From the NCBI GenBank assembly GCA_049510975.1, contig JBEKYM010000002.1, positions 108,899-172,898 of the forward strand: a stretch of 64,000 nt of DNA. The letters run 5' to 3'. The notes under the pieces are model-generated. The model was not told the DNA's origin and did no database searches. It saw only the letters and a list, made by a program, of their open reading frames with translations. Of this stretch, positions 8,628 through 16,102 are shown in pieces; the stretch's first letter is position 1, and every line of letters begins with the position of its first letter. Source of the stretch: JAKACA01 sp049510975. GTDB lineage: Bacteria; Actinomycetota; Acidimicrobiia; Acidimicrobiales; Bog-793. The translations under genes and the position numbers were made by a program.

Positions 8628-9008
8628 ATGATGCATATGACGGTCCCAGCAACAATGAGCGGAGATGCTCGGTCGATACCCCGCGCACGCCGGATGGTCC
8701 GATCGATGACCACTCCGTGTGGGACGGCCGTGGCCGATGCCGCCGAGTTGCTGACCGACGAGCTCGTGACGAACGCGGTTCGCCATGGCGGAGGATGGTT
8801 CAAGGTGACGGCTTCCGTTGGCACGCGTCGAGTGCGTGTGGCCGTGTCCGACCGCTCCGGTGCGGCCCCGCTCGTGGTGTACCGGCCCGGCCACAGCCTC
8901 GACCATGGACGAGGTCTCACCATCGTCGATGCGTTGGCATCGAACTGGGGGATCGAACGACACGAGGCGGAGAAGCAGATCTGGTTCGAGATCGACCTGC
9001 CCGACTGA
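8628..9008 (+). CDS. ATP-binding anti-sigma-type regulator (HATPase_c, RsbW-like)
   Basis: About 126 residues forming a compact GHKL ATPase domain. The N box is 'LLTDELVTNAVRHGG' (Glu and Asn for Mg-ATP) and the G2 region is 'HGRGLTIVDALASNWGI'. Such stand-alone domains are serine kinases or anti-sigma factors that phosphorylate STAS antagonists. The STAS protein and sigma factor encoded 1-2 kb away are plausible partners, although a second RsbW-like gene lies inside that operon. Three candidate ATG codons (8628, 8631, 8637) occur with no convincing ribosome site; the long upstream extension of the frame has no homology. Confidence 0.75.
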   Translation: MMHMTVPATMSGDARSIPRARRMVRSMTTPCGTAVADAAELLTDELVTNAVRHGGGWFKVTASVGTRRVRVAVSDRSGAAPLVVYRPGHSLDHGRGLTIVDALASNWGIERHEAEKQIWFEIDLPD

Positions 9009-9095
9009 GGCGGTCGCCTCCCATCACTGAGGCCAGCGCCTGCCATCGAGAACTCTGGAGATCAGGCTCTGCATTCGCAGGCCTTGGGCGGAGAC

Positions 9096-9839
9096 TCAGC
9101 CCTCGTCGACGAACGCCGGCCGAAGGCGCTCGAGGCTGGCACTGAGCAGCCGCGACACGTGCATCTGGCTCAGGCCGACGCGGACGGCGATCTCCGATTG
9201 GGTGAGCCCTTCGAAGAATCGCAGCCGCAAGATGAGCTGCTCCCGGGGCGGCAACGCGGCAAGTGCCTGGACGAGCACCGTTCGGTTCTCGAAGCCCGAG
9301 AAGCTGAGGTCGTCGCTCCCGAGACGGGCCGAAAGCGGCTCCTGCTCGTCGTCGGGAGCATCGATGGACGAGCTGCGGTAACCCTGACCTGCTTCCATCG
9401 CCTCGAGGACTGCATCCTCCGGCACCTCAAGATATCCGGCGATCTCGGCGATGGTCGGAGACCGGTTGAGCTGTAGGGAAAGGGCGTTCAGGGCCTGACC
9501 GAGCTCGAGATAGAGCTCTTGGAGGCGGCGGGGCGCACGCACCGACCAACCCTTGTCACGAAAGTGGTGCTTCAGCTCGCCGAGCACGGTACGAGTGGCG
9601 AACGTGCTGAACTCGACACCCCGTTCCGGGTCAAAGCGCTCCACGGCCTTGATCAGCGCCAACGATGCCACTTGGAAGAGGTCGTCGTACGGCTCGCCCC
9701 GGTTGGAGAAGCGCCGCGCGAGGATGCGGGCGAGACCGAGGTTCGCCGTCACCAGCTCGTCGCGTAGGACGACGTCGCGAGTCCTCGCGTATTCGGCGAA
9801 CTGCTCGCGGAGACTGCTGTTCGCCCTGTCCTCGGACAT
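9096..9839 (-). CDS. RNA polymerase sigma factor, SigB/SigF family
   Basis: A 247-residue group 3 sigma factor. Region 2 shows 'LVTANLGLARILARRF' and 'YDDLFQVASLALIKAVERFDPERG', with 'FSTFATRTVLGELKHHFRDKGW' for promoter melting. Region 3 follows ('RRLQELYLEL'), and region 4 has 'LPPREQLILRLRFFEGLTQSEIA' and 'VGLSQMHVSRLL' as the helix-turn-helix. These match the stress and sporulation sigma family controlled by partner switching. The ATG at 9839 overlaps the stop of the RsbW-like gene (TGATG), so anti-sigma and sigma factor are translationally coupled, as in known sigF operons. The upstream frame extension is shadow. Confidence 0.92.
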   Translation of the reverse strand: MSEDRANSSLREQFAEYARTRDVVLRDELVTANLGLARILARRFSNRGEPYDDLFQVASLALIKAVERFDPERGVEFSTFATRTVLGELKHHFRDKGWSVRAPRRLQELYLELGQALNALSLQLNRSPTIAEIAGYLEVPEDAVLEAMEAGQGYRSSSIDAPDDEQEPLSARLGSDDLSFSGFENRTVLVQALAALPPREQLILRLRFFEGLTQSEIAVRVGLSQMHVSRLLSASLERLRPAFVDEG

Positions 9840-10228
9840 CAGAGGGTGGATCGGGTACGGCGCTTGCGCAGCCATGCCCGGCACTGATGGGGCAGCACCG
9901 TGTCGCGGCCGTGCTCGTCCACGAGAGCGTCGAGGATCCGCAACGACCACTCCCCTTCGGGATCGTCGCCGTCCGGGCGCGGCAGCACGTCCATGTCGAC
10001 CGTGCACGAGATCTCGATGAGGTCCTCGTCACGGCTGAGCTGCAGACGCATTGGCCCGGTCCCGGCACCGCCCGTCACCGACAAGCAGATCTCGTCGGCT
10101 GCAAGCCGAAGGTCGTCGATCTCCTCGACGGAGAACTCGGCCTGCGCCGCCAATGTGGCGGCGGCAAAGCGGACGAGCACCATCAGCTCGGGCTTCACAG
10201 GCAGCGTCAGGTCGATGACATCGTTCAC
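9839..10228 (-). CDS. Anti-sigma factor, RsbW-like (HATPase fold)
   Basis: A 129-residue protein with the fold signature 'VEEIDDLRLAADEICLSVTGG' (N box: Glu present, the usual Asn replaced by Ser/Thr context). The C-terminal G boxes are weak: 'WSLRILDALVDEHG' stands where GxGL is expected. It should bind the sigma factor encoded directly downstream, and the degenerate ATP lid may mean reduced kinase activity. GTG 10228 is the start, with AGGAAGG 8 bases upstream. It lies 17 bases downstream of the STAS gene and overlaps the sigma gene by one base. Confidence 0.82.
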   Translation of the reverse strand: MNDVIDLTLPVKPELMVLVRFAAATLAAQAEFSVEEIDDLRLAADEICLSVTGGAGTGPMRLQLSRDEDLIEISCTVDMDVLPRPDGDDPEGEWSLRILDALVDEHGRDTVLPHQCRAWLRKRRTRSTL

Positions 10229-10245
10229 GATGAATACCTTCCTCT

Positions 10246-10620
10246 TCAGCTCGTGGCGTCGTGCGGGACAGTGCCGAGAGCGGCCTCTACGGACGTCGAA
10301 ATACGAAACGTCCCGTGAAGTCCGGTGATCGTCAAGAGCTTCACGAGACGCGGCCCCACGCCGACGAGGTGGAGCTCCCCGCCGAGCTCCCGGCACCGCT
10401 TGAGCGTGCTGACGAGCACTCCGAGCCCGGCCGAGTCAACGAACGTCGTGCGGCCCAGATCCACGACGATCGTGCACGACTCGGTCCCGAGCCGATCAAG
10501 AAGGCTGACCCGAAGCTGTTGAGCCGTGGCGAGGTCGATCTCACCGGAGACGGACACGACCGGTATGCCGTCGGTCAAAGTCGTCTCGATCCCGAAGGCC
10601 GGATCCACCATCTTCTCCAT
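10246..10620 (-). CDS. STAS-domain anti-sigma factor antagonist (RsbV-like)
   Basis: A 124-residue SpoIIAA/RsbV-type protein. The phosphorylatable serine lies in 'VVDLGRTTFVDSAGLGVL', preceded by 'VSGEIDLATAQQLR'. Dephosphorylated antagonist would capture the RsbW-like protein and free the sigma factor. It is the first gene of the three-gene minus-strand operon antagonist, anti-sigma, sigma. Its start is odd: a six-unit 15-bp tandem repeat runs right up to the ATG at 10620, leaving no upstream Shine-Dalgarno. A GGAG inside the first codons is correctly spaced (6 bases) for a GTG start at 10608, giving 120 residues; that may be the true start. Confidence 0.88.
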   Translation of the reverse strand: MEKMVDPAFGIETTLTDGIPVVSVSGEIDLATAQQLRVSLLDRLGTESCTIVVDLGRTTFVDSAGLGVLVSTLKRCRELGGELHLVGVGPRLVKLLTITGLHGTFRISTSVEAALGTVPHDATS

Positions 10621-10710
10621 TCAGCCAACATCGTCTCAGCCAACATCGTTTCAGCCAACATCGTCTCAGCCAACATCGTCTCAGCCAACATCATCTCAGC
10701 CAACATCGTT
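10621..10710. repeat. Six-unit 15-bp tandem repeat abutting the STAS start codon
   Basis: Six head-to-tail copies of TCAGCCAACATCGTC (plus-strand reading; single-base variants at the last positions, one copy with ATC in place of GTC) with no spacer. The array begins at the base next to the STAS gene's ATG. On the minus strand each unit contains an ATG and could be read as repeated Met-Leu-Ala-Glu-Thr, out of frame with the STAS gene. It is a variable-number-repeat candidate in the 5' leader of the sigma operon. Confidence 0.95.
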
Positions 10711-10848
10711 TCGGAGCACCGGTCGCCGCCCAGCGTTGGCTCCGCCGGCGGGGCGTGCCGGCGCTGTCCGCCGGCGGGAGTCGGGCCCTTCGCAGGTCGC
10801 CCATGGGTATACCAGGCGGACGGACGACTCCGGACGGTAGTGCGAGCG

Positions 10849-10874
10849 GTTTCGCGTTTCGAGGAGCCGGGCAT
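10849..10874 (+). promoter_or_regulatory. Candidate stress-sigma (SigF/SigB-type) promoter
   Basis: GTTT at 10849-10852 and GGGCAT at 10869-10874 are separated by 16 bases, close to the GTTT / N15-17 / GGGTAT pattern known for actinobacterial SigF/SigB promoters. It lies 84 bases upstream of the small membrane protein gene at 10958. One mismatch in the -10 element and the absence of a second example make this tentative. The rest of the region 10711-10957 shows no other recognisable element. Confidence 0.3.
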
Positions 10875-10957
10875 GAAGTGCCGGCGGACTACAACGATGT
10901 GGCCGCGCCGGCGCTCCCGTCGGTACGTCGGGGCCGGAAGTGACGGAGGTGGTCGTG

Positions 10958-11125
10958 ATGGGCTTGATACTGGTCGTCTTATTGCTCGCGCTCATTTTGG
11001 GTTCGCTGGGCTTCGCCGTTCACCTGTTGTGGTTCGTGGCCGTCGTCGTCTTCCTCTTCTGGCTGGCGGGCTTTGCCTTCGGCCGCGGCCGCACCACGGG
11101 CACCCGCGGCTGGTATCGGTGGTGA
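10958..11125 (+). CDS. Small hydrophobic membrane protein
   Basis: Fifty-five residues with two adjacent membrane segments (roughly residues 2-20 and 22-40), then a basic tail ending in 'GWYRW'. Actinobacteria encode many such 'hydrophobic proteins' with an Arg-Trp-Tyr-Arg-Trp tail, often in stress regulons; their function is unknown. ATG 10958 is chosen because GGAGGT ends 7 bases upstream; GTG 10940 would place the ribosome site inside the gene. A possible SigF-type promoter precedes it. Confidence 0.7.
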   Translation: MGLILVVLLLALILGSLGFAVHLLWFVAVVVFLFWLAGFAFGRGRTTGTRGWYRW

Positions 11126-11177
11126 GCGCCCGGATCGACCGGATGGCGAAGACCTGCCGACGGGTAGGGGGTTGACC

Positions 11178-11582
11178 ATGGTCGCCGCCATGCCCGAGTT
11201 GCCAGAGGTCGCCGATGGAGGCGGCAGGCGACCGAGGACGCATCTGTCCCGACTGACCGGGCCGAGCCCGATCAGGGCCATGGATCCGTTCTCGTTGCGA
11301 TCCGTCTTGGCGCTTGACGTCTATCGGACCGAGACGGAGTGGTGCGTTGAGATCGACGTCCCCGGCGTCGACTCTTCCGAGATCGAGATCGAGGCATCCG
11401 GTCGCAGGCTCACGATCAGCGCTCACCGGCGGCGCCGCGGCGCAGAGCTCGCCTTCGGCGAGCGGGAGCATGGCCGATTCTCGCGGGAGCTCCTCGTGAG
11501 CGACGACTTGGATCTCCAGAAGCGCCGCGTGATCCACGACGAGGGCGTCCTCACGATCGCAATTCCCCTCGTCGATCGATGA
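11178..11582 (+). CDS. Hsp20/alpha-crystallin family small heat-shock protein
   Basis: A 134-residue protein whose alpha-crystallin domain starts near residue 48: 'ALDVYRTETEWCVEIDVPGVD', 'IEIEASGRRLTISAHRR', 'FSRELLVSDDLDLQK' and 'HDEGVLTIAIPL'. The last element is the GVLTI(x)I/P groove motif used for dimer contacts. It is a holdase chaperone. The terminal I-x-I tail is short, ending 'LVDR'. ATG 11178 follows AGGGGG at a suitable distance; ATG 11190 and 11280 are later alternatives. It lies within the stress-gene region, 52 bases after the small membrane protein gene. Confidence 0.85.
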   Translation: MVAAMPELPEVADGGGRRPRTHLSRLTGPSPIRAMDPFSLRSVLALDVYRTETEWCVEIDVPGVDSSEIEIEASGRRLTISAHRRRRGAELAFGEREHGRFSRELLVSDDLDLQKRRVIHDEGVLTIAIPLVDR

Positions 11583-11610
11583 GCTCGCTGAAGAGCTCAA
11601 GGACTCCAGC

Positions 11611-11646
11611 GGTTCCGGTGCCAAGCAGGGTTCCGGTGCCAAGCAG
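11611..11646. repeat. Two-unit 18-bp tandem repeat
   Basis: GGTTCCGGTGCCAAGCAG occurs twice head to tail without mismatch, 28 bases after the Hsp20 stop codon, in the intergenic region before a convergent gene. It resembles the other short in-phase (multiple of three) tandem arrays in this window. Confidence 0.9.
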
Positions 11647-11734
11647 CTCGCGTGGCGAGGACCGCTCAGACACCCGGGCTTGTCGCGTGGGTGCCAGGTC
11701 TCGCTCCCGCTGAGGCCGGCCACGGAAAGCAACA

Positions 11735-11772
11735 AAGGCGCCGCAGCCGGAGTAGTCCGGCCGCGGCGCCTT
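11735..11772 (-). terminator. Hairpin, probable rho-independent-like terminator
   Basis: The arms at 11735-11744 and 11763-11772 are a perfect 10-bp inverted repeat (AAGGCGCCGC and its complement) with a further CCGG/CCGG pairing inside the loop. On the minus strand the hairpin is followed by TTGTTGCTTTCC, moderately T-rich. It lies just after the stop of the membrane protein gene 11787-12380 and probably ends its transcript; it may also serve the convergent Hsp20 gene. Confidence 0.7.
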
Positions 11773-11786
11773 GAACAGTGGGGGTG

Positions 11787-12380
11787 TCAGCGATACTGGA
11801 CTGGCTGTATCGGGTCGTTCGAGACGACCGTGCCACCAGTCGGCTGCGCGGTCGTCGGCGGCGGCGAGTTGGCGCCAGCCTGTAGGTCAGCCTGGCTCGT
11901 CGAGGCTCGCTCCACGACAACGGCACGGCGTGAGGAGAAGATGGGCGAGACCGCCGCTGTCACCAGCAGCACGGCACCGACGACGATGAAGAAGATCCCA
12001 TTGCCCCGGGTATAGGCCCAGTTCTTGAAGAACGGCTTGTCGTCGAGCGCGACGATCAGCCCGAAGGCGAGCAGTACGACACCGAAGAAAGACGTCGTCC
12101 CCTTCGCCGAGCCCGGGTAGGCGCCGCCGGCCAGCACCAGTACTCCCACCGCCAATTCGGCGAGAGCCGAGAGCGGCGTCACACCGAGGCCCGCCACTTG
12201 GGAGTGCGCGAACGCCAAGTGCGAGAAGCTCGTGCCCGCCCGGGCGAGGCCGACCCCGCCCAGCACCACGAGCAAGATGCCCGCGACGACGGCGACGAGC
12301 TGCGATGGGCTCCAAGAAGCCCGCCGAACCTCACGCACCACTGCGCCGTCTTGATTCACCACTTGTCTGCGTCGTTGCAC
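11787..12380 (-). CDS. Four-helix membrane protein, function unknown
   Basis: A 197-residue protein with four membrane segments (about residues 27-46, 70-90, 98-113 and 125-146) and a hydrophilic C-terminal tail rich in Pro, Thr and Gln. The first segment region 'SPSQLVAVVAGILLVVLGGV' resembles widespread actinobacterial membrane proteins of the DUF4383-like type. The start is GTG 12380 with a strong AAGGAGG 9 bases upstream. It sits among stress genes and ends at a hairpin. No function is known. Confidence 0.72.
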   Translation of the reverse strand: MQRRRQVVNQDGAVVREVRRASWSPSQLVAVVAGILLVVLGGVGLARAGTSFSHLAFAHSQVAGLGVTPLSALAELAVGVLVLAGGAYPGSAKGTTSFFGVVLLAFGLIVALDDKPFFKNWAYTRGNGIFFIVVGAVLLVTAAVSPIFSSRRAVVVERASTSQADLQAGANSPPPTTAQPTGGTVVSNDPIQPVQYR

Positions 12381-12599
12381 GGTTGTATTCCTCCTTCACC
12401 GGATATCGGTTGTCGGACTTAGGTGCCCGCAACGGCAATCACCGAAACGCCAGCTGTCCTGCGGAGTTCGCTCGCAGCGCCACCCGGGCGGTGGCGATCG
12501 CGTTCGACCTCCAGCGATTGAGCCGCATGGTGAACGGGCATGGACGACCCCAGGCGACCGCAAAGGCGGTCGCACTCCAGAAGTGAGGAGCAACACGAG

Positions 12600-12788
12600 A
12601 TGGCGAACCGGGCTTCAGCCAAAGCGACAGAGATCAAGGGCAAAGCCAAGGAGTTGGCGGGCAAGGCGACGGACGACCGAAGCCTCGAGGCCAAGGGCAA
12701 GGGCGAGCAGTTGAAGGGGCGAGCTGCTACGGCGGGCGCCGACTTGAAGAGTGCCGCCCGAAAGGTGCGCAAGGCTGCACAGCGATGA
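12600..12788 (+). CDS. CsbD family stress protein
   Basis: A 62-residue, highly charged, Lys/Ala-rich protein: 'KATEIKGKAKELAGKATDD' and 'LEAKGKGEQLKGRAA' are the paired repeats of the CsbD family. In Bacillus subtilis CsbD belongs to the sigma-B general stress regulon; the molecular role is unknown. This fits its position near a sigma-F-type operon and Hsp20. ATG 12600 follows GTGAGGAG at a normal distance. Its stop overlaps the next gene's start (ATGA). Confidence 0.85.
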   Translation: MANRASAKATEIKGKAKELAGKATDDRSLEAKGKGEQLKGRAATAGADLKSAARKVRKAAQR

Positions 12789-13168
12789 AGAACGTCTGGA
12801 AGGGATTGGTCGTAGGTGGTCTCACGGGTGTGGCGGCAGGAGTCCTGCTCGATCTCGCTCACCGTGGATCCGAACTGGCGGGCAGCGCAGGCAAGCGGGC
12901 AGTCGACCTGGCCCCAGCAGCGGCCGAGCGGTTGAAGTCAGCTGCGACGACCGGGGCGGCCAAGCTGCAGGGTTCTGACGTCGGCGATCACGTGAAGGAG
13001 GTGGGCGATCACGTGAAGGAGCTCGCACACCGACTGGGAGACTCGCTGGCGGACTCAGAGGTTGCCGAGCACGCCCGCGACCGGATCGAGCGGGCAGCTC
13101 ATCAGAGTGCTGATGTCATCCGGACGGTGCGCGACGGCGTCCCGGCCGGCAAGGGCGGCGAGAGCTGA
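12785..13168 (+). CDS. YtxH-like membrane-anchored helical protein
   Basis: A 127-residue protein with one N-terminal glycine-rich hydrophobic segment ('WKGLVVGGLTGVAAGVLLDL') followed by a long amphipathic Ala/Lys/Glu helix. This is the layout of YtxH-type general stress proteins, but the match is by architecture only. A near-perfect internal duplication (two GATCACGTGAAGGAG copies at 12988-13020) encodes repeated Asp-His-Val-Lys-Glu. It starts inside the CsbD stop codon, so the two are co-translated. Confidence 0.6.
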   Translation: MKNVWKGLVVGGLTGVAAGVLLDLAHRGSELAGSAGKRAVDLAPAAAERLKSAATTGAAKLQGSDVGDHVKEVGDHVKELAHRLGDSLADSEVAEHARDRIERAAHQSADVIRTVRDGVPAGKGGES

Positions 13169-13178
13169 CCGACCGCGA

Positions 13179-13997
13179 TCAGTCGGCTTTGCTGATGCTC
13201 TCGAGGTACGCCGGCCGCCCGAGCAGGTAACCCTGCCCGACCTTGATGTGGAGCGACCGCAGCGCCTCGAGCTCCTCCTCGGTCTCGATCCCTTCGGCCA
13301 AGCTGACGGAGCCGGCCTGAGTGGCGAGAGACCCGAAGGCCATGACGATCGCCTGCTTCACCAGATCGAGATCCACGCCGCGCGTGACGTCCGTGTCGAT
13401 CTTGATGATGTCCGGGCGAATGTCGAGCATGTGGCGCAAGCTCACATCTGCCAAGCCGGCATCGTCGATGGCGATCCTCACGCCGGTCGAGCGCAATTCG
13501 TCGATGGCGCCCGTGAAGTGCTGGAAGTCGTCGACGGCGGCGTCTTCCTTGATCTCGAGCACGACCCGGGCCCGCTGGTCCGGACCGATGAGCTCAGACA
13601 GCTCCGGTGAGCCAGCGGTGGACGGCGACACGTTCATTGAGATGAAGGCGCCGTCGGGCAGCTCGTCGAGCTGTTTCAGGGCGGAGGTGACGGCAAGGAG
13701 CTCGAGCTGCTGCGTGAGTCCTTGTGCCTCGGCGGCCGAGAACCAGGCCTGCGGCGAGACAATCTCCTCCTCGGGGAAGCGAGCGAGGGCTTCATAGCCG
13801 ATGCACTCCCGCGTCCCGAGGTCCACGATGGGCTGAAACGCCATCTTGATGGACCCGCCTTTCAGGATGCGCGGAACGTCCAGCCAGGGCACCGATTCCG
13901 ACGCCTCGGCGGCAAGATCCGAAGATGCCGCCTCAGCGATCAACTCCAGGTGCATCCGCGAATCTTCCGTCACAAGCCCACTCCTTACCGGTTCCAC
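13179..13997 (-). CDS. EAL-domain cyclic-di-GMP phosphodiesterase
   Basis: A 272-residue stand-alone EAL protein. All metal and substrate residues I can align are kept: Glu69 of 'YEALARF', Asn122 of 'ISMNVSP', Glu148 of 'VVLEIKED', Asp178-Asp179 of 'IAIDDAGL', Lys199 of 'IIKIDTDV', Glu235 and Glu238 of 'LAEGIETEEE', and Gln255 of 'GQGYLLGRP'. It is therefore probably an active hydrolase of c-di-GMP to pGpG. No sensor domain or membrane segment is present, so it would be soluble. It converges with the stress genes. Confidence 0.9.
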   Translation of the reverse strand: MEPVRSGLVTEDSRMHLELIAEAASSDLAAEASESVPWLDVPRILKGGSIKMAFQPIVDLGTRECIGYEALARFPEEEIVSPQAWFSAAEAQGLTQQLELLAVTSALKQLDELPDGAFISMNVSPSTAGSPELSELIGPDQRARVVLEIKEDAAVDDFQHFTGAIDELRSTGVRIAIDDAGLADVSLRHMLDIRPDIIKIDTDVTRGVDLDLVKQAIVMAFGSLATQAGSVSLAEGIETEEELEALRSLHIKVGQGYLLGRPAYLESISKAD

Positions 13998-14068
13998 AGG
14001 GGAGATCTTCTCACGCTGAGTGATTGTCGCGCGCCAAATCGGTCACGCGCCGTAGCTTTCCGCTCGAA

Positions 14069-15430
14069 TCACCCGTCGACCAGGCGCTTGAACTCCTCAT
14101 CTTCTACGCCCGCGGCTTGCTGATCGGCAAGATGATCCAGCCACTGTTGTGCTGGCTCGCTCTGCATGGCGTCGACCATCTGCTTCGGGATGGCCTTCAT
14201 CACGTAGTCGGCTGGCATCAAAGGTTCGACGCGGGTCCGGCGAGCCAAAGCCGCCTCGATCACGGGGGCCCATTTGGCTGCTTTGGCGCGAGATGCCGCC
14301 TCGTCCCGTTCCGTGAACTCGGGCAGCACCTGGGTGCCGAACAGCTCGATCGCCTCCATGATGTGCTCGTGGCGGTTCTTGCCTGCCTGCATGACGAAGA
14401 TCAGCTGGTCGACGCCGGCGTCCTCGTATCGCCGGAAGAACTCTCGCAGTTGCGACGGCGTCCCGGTGGCGCCGCGCAGACCGGTCGTATCACCGGAAGC
14501 TGCCTTGGCGCCGAGCGTTTGCATGCGGTTGGCGAGTGTCGCCTCCGGGGAGTACCCCATCTTGCCCCGGCGCTCCTGGAACTCCTCCCAGACGTTCGTC
14601 GAGGCAGGAACGTGCTCGCCGAACACGTAAAAGTGTGCCAGCGAGTAGCCGAAGAAGTTGGCGCCTTCGAGACCCCGGGCGATGGCGTCGTCCTCGTTCT
14701 CGGCGCACATCATCGGCGAGACGCAGGCGACCTGGGGGTTGACCGCCAGTCCCACGGGTACGCACTTGGTCCGCAGCACCTCCTCGTAGTCGTCGACCCA
14801 CTTCCTGGCGTCCTCCGGCTCGATGAAGGCGAAGCTGAGAGCTCCGATTCCCTTCTCGGCGGCGAGGAGGATCGTGTCCCGGCGGCTGCATGCCACCCAG
14901 AGGGGCGGGTGCGGCCGCTGCACCGGTTTTGGGACGACGTTGCGGGGAGGCATCTTGACAAAGGCTCCGTCCACGCCCCCGAAAGGCGACTCGGTCATGC
15001 AGCGGATCGCCACCTCGAGACCCTCGAGCCAGGCTTCACGTTTCACGGCGGGGTCGATGCCAAAACCCCCCAGCTCTGCTTCGGACGCAGATTCGCCTGA
15101 CCCGAACTCGACGCGCCCGTTGGAGACCAGGTCGAGCATGGCGATGCGCTCGGCAGTGCGCGCCGGGTGGTTGTAGGCGGCGGCCGTCTGCACGATTCCG
15201 TGCCCGATCCGCATGCGCTTGGTCCGCTGACTCGCGGCCGCCAGGAACACCTCGGGCGCGCTCGAGTGCGAGTACTCCTCCAAGAAGTGGTGCTCGACCT
15301 CCCAGAGGTACTGGATGCCGAGTCGGTCGGCGAGCTCGATCTGTTCGAGAGCGTCGTTGATCAGCTGTTGCTCGCTGTCGTCGCGCCACGGACGGGGCAG
15401 CTGGTGCTCGTAGAAGATGCCGAACTTCAC
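14069..15430 (-). CDS. LLM class flavin-dependent oxidoreductase
   Basis: A 453-residue luciferase-like protein starting 'MKFGIFYEHQLPRPW', then 'ADRLGIQYLWEVEHHFLEE', 'RTKRMRIGHGIVQTAAAYNHP', 'SNGRVEFGSGESASEAELGGFG' and 'PHPPLWVACS'. It is longer than typical F420 enzymes, with a C-terminal extension containing 'DQLIFVMQAGKNRHEHIMEAIELFGT'. It is likely an FMN-dependent monooxygenase of the alkanal/limonene type; the substrate is unknown. GTG 15430 overlaps the stop of the upstream LOG-type gene by four bases (GTGA), so the pair is one operon. Confidence 0.87.
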   Translation of the reverse strand: MKFGIFYEHQLPRPWRDDSEQQLINDALEQIELADRLGIQYLWEVEHHFLEEYSHSSAPEVFLAAASQRTKRMRIGHGIVQTAAAYNHPARTAERIAMLDLVSNGRVEFGSGESASEAELGGFGIDPAVKREAWLEGLEVAIRCMTESPFGGVDGAFVKMPPRNVVPKPVQRPHPPLWVACSRRDTILLAAEKGIGALSFAFIEPEDARKWVDDYEEVLRTKCVPVGLAVNPQVACVSPMMCAENEDDAIARGLEGANFFGYSLAHFYVFGEHVPASTNVWEEFQERRGKMGYSPEATLANRMQTLGAKAASGDTTGLRGATGTPSQLREFFRRYEDAGVDQLIFVMQAGKNRHEHIMEAIELFGTQVLPEFTERDEAASRAKAAKWAPVIEAALARRTRVEPLMPADYVMKAIPKQMVDAMQSEPAQQWLDHLADQQAAGVEDEEFKRLVDG

Positions 15431-16050
15431 TGAGGTCTCCGATCAGCCGTGTCATCGAGCAGTTGCGAGAGCGCCGGAGACGAGTCGACCCATTTCCGGA
15501 CATCGATCGGGACCCAGGCCGCCATCAACTCGAGGAGCCGTTCGACGTCGGTCTCGGCGTGGATGGAACTGCGGTGCTGGGAGCGGAGATACCCCTCCTC
15601 GACAGCGTGGTCGAAGAACGCCAGCAGGTCGTCGTAGTAGCCGGCGACGTTCAGGATCCCTGTCGGCTTGTCGTGCAGGCCGAGCTGCGACCACGTGATG
15701 ATCTCGGCCAGTTCGTCGAGGGTGCCGAGACCGCCCGGCAGTGCGATGAACCCGTCGGACAGCTCGGCCATCGCTGCCTTGCGCTCGTGCATCGACCCCA
15801 CGACGTGCAACTCGGTCAGCCCCTCGTGGGCGATCTCGGCGTCGACGAGCACGCCGGGGATGACGCCGATCACACGCCCTCCTGCTTCGAGCGCCGAGTC
15901 GGCCAGCAGCCCCATCGTGCCGACGCGGGCGCCGCCGTAGACGACGTCGATGTCGGCTGCCACGAGCGCCTGCGCGAGTTGGCGGACGGCCGCCGAGTAC
16001 TCGAGGCGGCGACCGAAGCTCGAGCCGCAAAAGACGCAGACGGACCTCAT
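15427..16050 (-). CDS. LOG family protein (cytokinin riboside 5'-monophosphate phosphoribohydrolase-like)
   Basis: A 207-residue Rossmann-fold protein. Diagnostic motifs are 'VCVFCGSSFG' at the N-terminus, 'VVYGGARVGTMG', 'MHERKAAMAEL' and 'ALPGGLGTLDELAEIITW', the PGGxGTxxE phosphoribohydrolase site. Members hydrolyse cytokinin ribotides or AMP-like nucleotides; many were once called lysine decarboxylases. It is the first gene of a two-gene unit with an LLM oxidoreductase (four-base overlap). ATG 16050 is the start, since the frame upstream is shadow. Confidence 0.9.
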   Translation of the reverse strand: MRSVCVFCGSSFGRRLEYSAAVRQLAQALVAADIDVVYGGARVGTMGLLADSALEAGGRVIGVIPGVLVDAEIAHEGLTELHVVGSMHERKAAMAELSDGFIALPGGLGTLDELAEIITWSQLGLHDKPTGILNVAGYYDDLLAFFDHAVEEGYLRSQHRSSIHAETDVERLLELMAAWVPIDVRKWVDSSPALSQLLDDTADRRPQ

Positions 16051-16102
16051 GCCGTCACCCTTGCAGACGAGCCGCGCCCTGGCCAGACAACGCCAGCCGT
16101 TC

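Noticed and set aside
10621..10710. Tandem array as a CRISPR
   Set aside because: The 15-bp units are contiguous with no spacers and no cas genes are nearby; the same holds for 27712-27812 and 41316-41390.
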